A stretch of DNA of 6,399 nucleotides from Reyranella sp. (GTDB taxonomy: Bacteria > Pseudomonadota > Alphaproteobacteria > Reyranellales > Reyranellaceae): NCBI GenBank assembly GCA_030679805.1, contig JAUXST010000329.1, positions 1 through 6,399 of the forward strand, given 5' to 3'. The position numbers and the translations under genes are program-made. The notes below the pieces were generated by a model. The model had not been told where the DNA came from. It made no database searches and worked only from the letters and a program-made list of their open reading frames with translations. Shown here piece after piece: positions 1 to 4,428 of the stretch (its first letter is position 1; the number at the start of each line of letters is the position of its first letter).

Positions 1-772
1 CAATCTCGCGCGCACGGTGGGTCCGGTGGTCGGCCAGGTTCTCCTCAGCCTGGTTGGCGTCTTCATGCTGTTCGCCGTCAACGCCGCCACCTATATCGGC
101 GTCATCTTTGCCATGCTGCGCTGGCGTCGGTCGGCCGAGGCGAAAGCTTCCCAGAGGCGCGAGGGTCTGGTCGAGGCGGCCCGGACCGGCATTGCCTTCG
201 TGCGCGGCTCCGGCGTGCTGAAGGCAGTGTTCGCCCGTGGCCTCTGCTTCTTCGTGCCCGGCATCGCCGTCGGCACCCTGTTGCCGGTGATCGGCCGCTT
301 CGAACTCGGGCTCGACGAATTCGCCTTCGGCATCCTCTACGCCGTGTTCGGTGCCGGCGCGGTGGCGGGCGCCGTCGTCATGCCCACCTTCAACCGCCTG
401 CTCGGGCCCGACCGCGCCAACATCTGGGCCATGGGCATCCATACCGCAGCCACGCTGGTGATCGCGCTGGTCATGACTCCTTTCGTGGTCGGCGCCTGCG
501 TTGCCCTCTCGGGGGCCTGCTGGATCACCGTGATCGCCAACAACGGCACCGCCGTTCAGGCGATCCTTCCCAACTTCATGCGGGCGCGCGGCATGGCGGT
601 ACACCAGATGGTGTTTTTCGGCGCCATGGTCGTGGGCTCCCTCTTGTGGGGCAAGATCGCCACCCTGTTCGGGATCCAAGCGTCGCTCGTCGCCTCGGCG
701 GTCGCCTTGGTGCCCTTCACGATGCTGGCGGCATCGATCCGGCTGCCGGGATCGTCTCTGCCGCGAGCCTGA
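1..772 (+). CDS. MFS transporter, EntS/MFS_3-type, C-terminal part (5' truncated)
   Basis: This is the C-terminal ~256 residues of a major facilitator superfamily exporter in the inner membrane. Codons are open from base 2, and the first readable residues, NLARTVGPVVGQ, match the conserved Asn-x-x-Arg-x-x-Gly-Pro element in the middle of MFS_3/EntS-type proteins. The GTG at 17 is therefore internal, and roughly the first 150 residues lie before the window. After that come a hydrophobic segment ending at about 115 bp, a basic cytoplasmic loop (RRSAEAKASQRREG) and then a series of Gly/Ala-rich membrane helices (for example the GAGAVAGAVV stretch) typical of the C-terminal six-helix bundle. It ends with a short polar tail and a TGA at 770-772. 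EntS exports enterobactin, but the substrate here cannot be read, and assignment to a drug, siderophore or other efflux role is open. A link to the downstream polyamine genes is possible but not shown, since a 417-base gap with its own leader separates them. Confidence 0.85.
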   Translation, partial: NLARTVGPVVGQVLLSLVGVFMLFAVNAATYIGVIFAMLRWRRSAEAKASQRREGLVEAARTGIAFVRGSGVLKAVFARGLCFFVPGIAVGTLLPVIGRFELGLDEFAFGILYAVFGAGAVAGAVVMPTFNRLLGPDRANIWAMGIHTAATLVIALVMTPFVVGACVALSGACWITVIANNGTAVQAILPNFMRARGMAVHQMVFFGAMVVGSLLWGKIATLFGIQASLVASAVALVPFTMLAASIRLPGSSLPRA

Positions 773-776
773 CACG

Positions 777-800
777 CTTGTGTGTTCTTTCGAACACAAG
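777..800 (+). terminator. Stem-loop just downstream of the MFS gene, possible terminator
   Basis: Bases 781-787 (TGTGTTC) pair perfectly with 792-798 (GAACACA) across a four-base loop, starting nine bases after the MFS stop codon. The position suggests a transcript 3' end. No immediate T-run follows; the nearest T-rich stretch is ATTATTTT at 808-815. Intrinsic termination is therefore uncertain, and the element could instead be an mRNA-stabilising hairpin or a palindromic protein site. Confidence 0.4.
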
Positions 801-813
801 ACCCCCAATTATT

Positions 814-842
814 TTGCCGAGGAGGAAGAATCCTCTTGTAAC
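814..842 (+). promoter_or_regulatory. Weak candidate sigma-70-like promoter for the odc leader
   Basis: A TTGCCG box at 814-819 (four of six matches to TTGACA) lies 17 bases before TGTAAC at 837-842 (four of six matches to TATAAT). It sits in the only AT-rich segment between the MFS gene and odc (about 805-875). This would start the transcript near 849 and give a leader of about 340 bases. Similar partial matches occur by chance, so this is only the best-looking candidate. Confidence 0.22.
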
Positions 843-981
843 GGCGTCAATTAGTTGTAGATACCAAATATCCAAGACGCCCAACGCACGTGCCGCTGGC
901 CCTTAGTGGTTACGCAACGACGGAAAGTGTTCTTTTTGGCAGTGCCGGTTTTCGAGCCGGGTCCGGGAAGGAGCTTCTGAA

Positions 982-1101
982 ATGGTTGCTTACCGCGCGG
1001 GGCGCGTTCCCCGCTATTATGTCATTTGCCCGGCAACACTCCGGGCTACTCCCCTCGACCTTCCGCTTCAACGGAACCTGTCTCCGTCGAGTATGGGCTG
1101 A
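982..1101 (+). CDS. Putative 39-residue Arg-rich leader peptide upstream of odc
   Basis: An ATG at 982 is preceded by AAGGAG at 968-973 with an ideal 8-base spacer, a better ribosome-binding site than that of odc itself. The frame runs 39 codons to TGA at 1099-1101. The peptide begins MVAYRAGRVPRYYVI, giving an evenly spaced Arg-x-x-Arg-x-x-Arg (R5, R8, R11) followed by Tyr-Tyr, with further Arg at 21 and 31 and several prolines (P10, P17, P24, P28). There is no signal peptide or membrane segment. It lies wholly inside the structured leader, and its stop falls at the base of the 1099-1132 hairpin. Known parallel: enterobacterial speF (an unrelated PLP-fold enzyme) is controlled by the Arg-rich arrest peptide SpeFL, which senses ornithine on the ribosome. 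Inference: this ORF could play an analogous role for ornithine, arginine or polyamines. It could also be a chance frame through a conserved RNA. Confidence 0.5.
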   Translation: MVAYRAGRVPRYYVICPATLRATPLDLPLQRNLSPSSMG

Positions 1102-1140
1102 CGCACGCCGCCCTTTTGGGCGCCGTACGTCGCGTTCGAC
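1054..1140 (+). promoter_or_regulatory. Mutually exclusive stems in the odc leader
   Basis: CTCGAC at 1054-1059 is a perfect complement of GTCGAG at 1086-1091. The same GTCGAG can instead pair with TTCGAC at 1135-1140 (five Watson-Crick pairs plus a G-U), which would enclose the hairpin at 1099-1132. Inside the first stem, ACGGA at 1071-1075 can pair with TCCGT at 1083-1087 in place of the 1061-1076 hairpin. Two nested either/or choices of this kind are what a switching leader would show. The pairings are read directly from sequence; that they switch is inference. Confidence 0.45.
1099..1132 (+). other. Long stem-loop at the stop of the leader ORF
   Basis: The core is CGCCC (1109-1113) with GGGCG (1118-1122) around a TTTT loop. 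It extends outward through ACG/CGT twice (1105-1107/1124-1126 and 1101-1103/1128-1130), interrupted only by a C-C and a C-A mismatch, then G1100-C1131 and a T-G wobble at 1099-1132. No T-run follows, so it is not a classical intrinsic terminator. It begins exactly at the TGA of the leader ORF, so a terminating ribosome would disrupt its base. Confidence 0.6.
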
Positions 1141-1172
1141 CTCTCCTGCCGAACTTGCCTGACTTTAATAGA

Positions 1173-1180
1173 CGGGGAAC
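1173..1180 (+). promoter_or_regulatory. Weak odc ribosome-binding site with a complement in the leader ORF
   Basis: The only Shine-Dalgarno-like run before the odc ATG is GGGGAA at 1174-1179, ten bases upstream and a poor match to the anti-SD. CGGGGAAC at 1173-1180 is an exact 8-base complement of GTTCCCCG at 1006-1013, which forms the loop and 3' strand of the 997-1014 hairpin. Pairing with the ribosome-binding site and forming that hairpin are mutually exclusive. Confidence 0.4.
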
Positions 1181-1189
1181 CCCCCAGCG

Positions 1190-2320
1190 ATGACCGAGCG
1201 TATCTTTCGTTATCTCCGCGAGCAGCAGCCCGAGACGCCGTGCCTGGTGATCGACCTCGATGTGGTCGAGAACAACTTCCGGCGCATGCGCGAACTGCTG
1301 CCGACGGCCCACATCTTCTACGCCGTGAAGGCCAATCCGGCGGCGCAGGTGCTCGCGCGCCTGGCGACGGCCGGCTCGAAGTTCGACACGGCGAGCCGTG
1401 GCGAGATCGAGCTGGTGCAGGCCACCGGCATTTCGATGGACCGCATCTCCTTCGGCAACACCATCAAGAAGGAAAAGGACATCGCCTGGGCCTACCAGCA
1501 GGGCGTGCGCCTGTTTGCCTTCGACAGCGAGGCGGAGCTGCAGAAGCTCGCCAGGGTGGCGCCGGGCGCCCGCGTGTTCTGCCGCGTGTTGGTCGATTGC
1601 GATGGCGCCGAATGGCCGCTCAGCAAGAAGTTCGGTTGCGCGCCGGAGATGGCCAAGGATCTCCTGCGCAAGGCCAAGACCTGGGGCCTCGATGCCTACG
1701 GCATCTCGTTCCATGTCGGCAGCCAGCAGACCGACCTCGAGCAGTGGGACAAGGCACTGGCCCAGGTCTCGCAGATGTTCTTCGCTCTCGCGGAAGAGGG
1801 TGTGGACCTGCGCATGGTCAATCTGGGCGGCGGCTTCCCGGCCCGTTACCGCGCCGAGGTCAGCAGCATCGAGGCCTACTGCGAGGCGGTCGGCCGTGCG
1901 CTGGTGCGTCATTTCGGCAACCGCATGCCGGAGGTCATCATCGAGCCTGGCCGTTCCATGGTGGGCGATGCCGGTGTGATCCAGAGCGAGGTCGTACTGG
2001 TCTCGCGCAAGGCGGCCAACGACCGCAAGCGCTGGGTCTACCTCGACATCGGCAAGTTCAGCGGTCTCGCCGAGACCATGGACGAGAGCATCAAGTACCG
2101 CCTGCGCACCAGCCGCGACGGCACGCGCGTCGGCCCGGTCGTGCTGGCCGGCCCGACCTGCGACAGCGCCGACATTCTCTACGAGAAGACGGAATACAAG
2201 CTGCCGGTCTCGCTCAAGCCCGGGGACAAGGTCGAGATCCTCTCGACCGGCGCCTATACGACGACCTACTCATCGGTGGCCTTCAATGGCTTCGCGCCCT
2301 TGAGAGCGGTCTGCATCTAA
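1190..2320 (+). CDS. odc: Ornithine decarboxylase, fold III (group IV, alanine-racemase-like barrel)
   Basis: This PLP-dependent cytosolic enzyme decarboxylates L-ornithine to putrescine, the entry step of polyamine synthesis. Its 376 residues are normal for bacterial members of this family and shorter than animal ODCs, which carry a C-terminal degradation tail. The N-terminal barrel holds FYAVKANP with the PLP Schiff-base lysine K47. It is followed by SFGNTIKK (87-94), the FHVGSQ motif with H175 and S178, the glycine loop NLGGGFP (211-217) and the phosphate-binding EPGR (252-255). The C-terminal beta domain carries GPTCDSAD with the catalytic cysteine C324, donated across the dimer interface in this family, and GAYTTTYSSVAFNGF with Y356. 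All key residues are present, so it should be active. The ATG at 1190 gives an N-terminus typical of alphaproteobacterial ODCs. Some relatives also accept lysine, which cannot be excluded. Homospermidine synthase lies directly downstream and uses its product; the structured leader lies upstream. Confidence 0.94.
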   Translation: MTERIFRYLREQQPETPCLVIDLDVVENNFRRMRELLPTAHIFYAVKANPAAQVLARLATAGSKFDTASRGEIELVQATGISMDRISFGNTIKKEKDIAWAYQQGVRLFAFDSEAELQKLARVAPGARVFCRVLVDCDGAEWPLSKKFGCAPEMAKDLLRKAKTWGLDAYGISFHVGSQQTDLEQWDKALAQVSQMFFALAEEGVDLRMVNLGGGFPARYRAEVSSIEAYCEAVGRALVRHFGNRMPEVIIEPGRSMVGDAGVIQSEVVLVSRKAANDRKRWVYLDIGKFSGLAETMDESIKYRLRTSRDGTRVGPVVLAGPTCDSADILYEKTEYKLPVSLKPGDKVEILSTGAYTTTYSSVAFNGFAPLRAVCI

Positions 2321-2347
2321 AACCCAAAGCTTCTCAAAAGGATCACA

Positions 2348-2380
2348 GACGGGGCCTTGAGAAAGGCCCCGTCGCCGTTT
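2348..2380 (+). terminator. Strong terminator-like stem-loop between odc and hss
   Basis: Bases 2348-2358 and 2363-2373 form a perfect 11-bp GC-rich stem (core ACGGGGCC/GGCCCCGT) closed by a GAGA tetraloop. GCCG and a short TTT follow at 2378-2380. It starts 28 bases after the odc stop. The U-tract is short and displaced, so termination may be partial. The hss ATG is only 35 bases further on and no convincing promoter lies between, which suggests read-through or an attenuating role. Confidence 0.65.
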
Positions 2381-2414
2381 AACGACCGGAATCCCGTCGA
2401 TCGGAGACGCAATC

Positions 2415-3860
2415 ATGGCGAAGAAGTCCGCGCGCAAGGCGACCCACAGCAAGAAGTACGTTTCGTTCAAGGGCCGCATGGTCATGATCGGCTTCGGTTC
2501 GATCGGCCAGGGCGTGCTGCCGCTGATCCTGCGCCATATCGGCATCAAGCCCAGCCAGATCACCATCATCGCCGAGGATCTGCGCGGCGGCGTACCGGAG
2601 GCAAATCGCTACGGCGTCACCTTCATCGAGAAGCGGCTGACCAAGTCCAACTACCGCCAGATGCTGGCGGGCCGGCTGGGCAAGGGCGACTTCCTGGTCA
2701 ACCTCTCGGTCGAGGTCGCCTCCACGGCGTTGGTCGAGTTCTGCCAGGAACTGGGTGCGCTCTACATCGACACCTGCATCGAGCCGTGGCCCGGCGGCTA
2801 CACCGATCCCTCGCTCTCGGTATCGCGCCGGTCCAACTACGCGCTACGCGACACCATGCTGAAGCTGAAGCCGCGCTATCGCGGCGGCCCGACGGCGGTG
2901 ATCGCCCACGGCGCCAACCCGGGCCTGGTCTCGCACTTCGCGAAGCAGGCGCTGGTGAATTTGGCGCGCGATACCGGCGTGAAGGCGGCGGTGCCCTCGA
3001 CCCGCGAAGGCTGGGGCAAGCTTGCTCGCCGGCTGGGCGTCAAGGTCATCCACATCGCCGAGCGCGACACCCAGGTCTCGCCCGCTCCGAAGGAAGTGGG
3101 CGAGTTCGTCAACACCTGGTCGATCGACGGCTTCGTCTCGGAAGGCGGCCAGCCGGCCGAGATGGGCTGGGGGACGCACGAGAAGGCGCTGCCGGCTGAT
3201 GGCCGCCGCCACGCCTTCGGCTGCGACGCCGCGATCTACCTCAATCGCCCCGGCCTGCTCACCCGCGTGCGTACCTGGACGCCACTCGAGGGCCCGTTCC
3301 ATGGCTTCATCATCACGCACAACGAATCGATCTCGATAGCCGACTACTTCACGCTGCGGGACGGCAAGAAGGTCGTCTACCGGCCGACCGTGCACTACGC
3401 CTACCATCCCTGCGACCAGGCGATCATGTCGATGCACGAGATCGCCGGGAAGAACCTGAAGCAGCAGAAGCGCCAGCGGCTGATCGTGGGCGAGATCACC
3501 TCGGGCCGCGACGAGCTCGGCGTGCTGCTGATGGGCCACAAGAAGGGCGCCTACTGGTACGGCTCGCAGCTCGATATCCACGAGACGCGCAAGCTCACGC
3601 CCTACAACAACGCGACCTCCATCCAGGTCTGCGCGCCGGTCCTCTCGGGCATCGTCTGGGCGCTCGAGAATCCCGAGCGTGGCGTCGTCGAGGCCGACGA
3701 GATGGACTTCGCCCGCAACCTCGAGATCTGCATGCCCTACCTCGGGCCGGTCGTCGGCAAGTACAGCGACTGGACGCCGCTCAAGGACCGCGGCGTGCTG
3801 TTTCCCGAGGATCTCGACAAGGCCGATCCCTGGCAGTTCAAGAACTTCCGTGTTTTGTGA
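2415..3860 (+). CDS. hss: Homospermidine synthase (EC 2.5.1.44)
   Basis: This cytosolic enzyme uses tightly bound NAD to oxidise one putrescine and condense it with a second, giving sym-homospermidine and ammonia. The 481 residues match the bacterial family length. A Lys-rich N-terminus (about 1-20) precedes the Rossmann motif GFGSIGQG (26-33). The substrate-channel residues known from the Blastochloris viridis enzyme appear at a constant offset of six: E123 (CIEPWPGG), N168 (HGANPG), E216 (IAERDTQ), the cation-pi tryptophan W235 (NTWSIDG), E243 and H302 (THNES). These offsets are from memory of the published numbering, but their regularity is convincing. E100 stands where the Blastochloris enzyme has an acidic residue. 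The start is supported by GGAG at 2403-2406, eight bases before the ATG. It follows odc by 94 bases on the same strand, so the two genes form a compact ornithine-to-homospermidine pathway, with a stem-loop between them that may set their ratio. Confidence 0.95.
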   Translation: MAKKSARKATHSKKYVSFKGRMVMIGFGSIGQGVLPLILRHIGIKPSQITIIAEDLRGGVPEANRYGVTFIEKRLTKSNYRQMLAGRLGKGDFLVNLSVEVASTALVEFCQELGALYIDTCIEPWPGGYTDPSLSVSRRSNYALRDTMLKLKPRYRGGPTAVIAHGANPGLVSHFAKQALVNLARDTGVKAAVPSTREGWGKLARRLGVKVIHIAERDTQVSPAPKEVGEFVNTWSIDGFVSEGGQPAEMGWGTHEKALPADGRRHAFGCDAAIYLNRPGLLTRVRTWTPLEGPFHGFIITHNESISIADYFTLRDGKKVVYRPTVHYAYHPCDQAIMSMHEIAGKNLKQQKRQRLIVGEITSGRDELGVLLMGHKKGAYWYGSQLDIHETRKLTPYNNATSIQVCAPVLSGIVWALENPERGVVEADEMDFARNLEICMPYLGPVVGKYSDWTPLKDRGVLFPEDLDKADPWQFKNFRVL

Positions 3861-3867
3861 TGGCTCG

Positions 3868-3896
3868 CTCACGCGCGCGTGAGAGGGTGTGACCCT
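3868..3896 (+). other. Perfect 16-base palindrome and adjacent small hairpin after hss
   Basis: CTCACGCGCGCGTGAG at 3868-3883 is a perfect palindrome eight bases after the hss stop. AGGGT/ACCCT (3884-3888/3892-3896) follows at once as a second hairpin with a 3-base loop. No T-run follows, so intrinsic termination is doubtful. The alternating CG core could be a protein site or a transcript-end hairpin. Confidence 0.4.
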
Positions 3897-3945
3897 CGTC
3901 GTCCTGCGTTTCTGCCTATACCGGCACGAACGCGTGGGAGGATGG

Positions 3946-4428
3946 ATGACGGCTTTCTTCGACACATGGCGCGCCAGGCTCGATGCCTTCCCGCAATCGG
4001 TGCTGCAGCTTTTTATGCGCTTCAGCATCTTCTGGGTGTTCTGGCGCTCGGGATCGCTCAAGGCCGATAACATCGAACAGGCGATCGGGCTGTTCCGCGA
4101 AGAATACAAGCTGCCGATCCTGCCACCCGAGATCGCGGCCTACCTGGGAACGACGGTCGAGCTGGCGGCCCCTTGTCTGATCCTCGCCGGGCTATTCACG
4201 CGGCTGGCCGCCCTGTCGCTGATCGGGCTCACGTTCACCATCCAGTTCCTGGTCTACTGGAACGACTACCCCTCGCACCTGCTGTGGCTGGCGATCCTGG
4301 TGTTCATCCTGACCCGCGGCCCCGGGCCTTACTCTCTCGACGCGCTGCTCTTCAGGAAGCGCGGGGCAGTGAACAGCAACAACAGCACGAAGGCGCCGGC
4401 GACATTGACGAGAGTCGAGCCGACATAG
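3946..4428 (+). CDS. DoxX-family inner-membrane protein
   Basis: A small membrane protein of about 160 residues with four hydrophobic segments at roughly 17-34, 62-84, 86-104 and 109-124. Family features visible are the second-helix run VELAAPCLILAGLFTRLAAL (71-90) and the closing GPGPYSLDALL (125-135), both typical of DoxX. Members are linked to membrane redox or thiosulfate/quinone chemistry in some systems, but most have no known reaction. I start at the ATG at 3946 because GGGAGGA at 3936-3942 lies just before it. A longer frame from GTG 3889 starts inside the hairpin at 3884-3896 and would put a non-family segment in front. The last ~24 residues (a Ser/Asn/Thr-rich tail after RKRG) lie beyond the usual family end and fall in a 100-bp overlap with the convergent permease gene. 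It is 85 bases after hss on the same strand, but no functional link to polyamines is evident. Confidence 0.8.
   Translation: MTAFFDTWRARLDAFPQSVLQLFMRFSIFWVFWRSGSLKADNIEQAIGLFREEYKLPILPPEIAAYLGTTVELAAPCLILAGLFTRLAALSLIGLTFTIQFLVYWNDYPSHLLWLAILVFILTRGPGPYSLDALLFRKRGAVNSNNSTKAPATLTRVEPT

Larger units (their letters stand above)
873..1189 (+). promoter_or_regulatory. Structured 5' leader of ornithine decarboxylase, probable speF-motif RNA
   Basis: The 300 bases before odc hold a string of hairpins. One is 945-960, 6 bp closed by a TTCG loop. Another is 997-1014, GCGGGG with CCCCGC. A third is 1028-1046, GCCCGG with CCGGGC over a 7-base loop. Next is 1061-1076 (TTCCG with CGGAA), itself enclosed by the stem 1054-1059/1086-1091. 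A long hairpin lies at 1099-1132 and a weaker one at 1134-1154. Known: alphaproteobacteria carry a conserved cis-regulatory RNA, the speF motif, upstream of ornithine decarboxylase genes, with a proposed role in polyamine control. Assignment here rests on genomic position, host type and dense structure; I could not run a covariance search. The exact 5' boundary is unknown. The region also contains a short ORF (982-1101), so control may involve a translating ribosome, direct ligand sensing, or both. Confidence 0.68.

Noticed and set aside
781..798. LexA-type operator suggested by GTTC/GAAC in the stem-loop after the MFS gene
   Set aside because: Alphaproteobacterial LexA sites are direct GTTC repeats with a seven-base gap. 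Here the half-sites are inverted with a four-base gap, so a plain hairpin explains it better.
819..838. Strong SD-like GAGGAGG at 819-825
   Set aside because: No usable start codon with an open frame follows at a proper distance (the TTG at 836 is followed at once by TAA).
890..1162. 90-codon plus-strand ORF in the leader
   Set aside because: GTG start without a Shine-Dalgarno. It crosses all the hairpins in a different frame from the leader ORF at 982, which has a far better start.
1046..1912. 288-codon minus-strand ORF across the leader and odc
   Set aside because: Antisense to odc with no motifs. Its extension into the leader reflects GC-rich sequence lacking stops.
1240..2382. 380-codon plus-strand ORF in another frame of odc
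   Set aside because: Shadow frame of the well-supported ornithine decarboxylase, very rich in Arg/Gly/Pro, and it runs through the terminator stem.
3889..3945. GTG at 3889 as the start of the doxX-like gene
   Set aside because: It lies in a hairpin loop without an SD. The in-frame ATG at 3946 has GGGAGGA just upstream and gives the usual family N-terminus.
2844..4109. 421-codon minus-strand ORF
   Set aside because: Antisense to hss, whose family residues are all intact; the composition is low-complexity Arg/Ala/Asp/Val with no recognisable motif.
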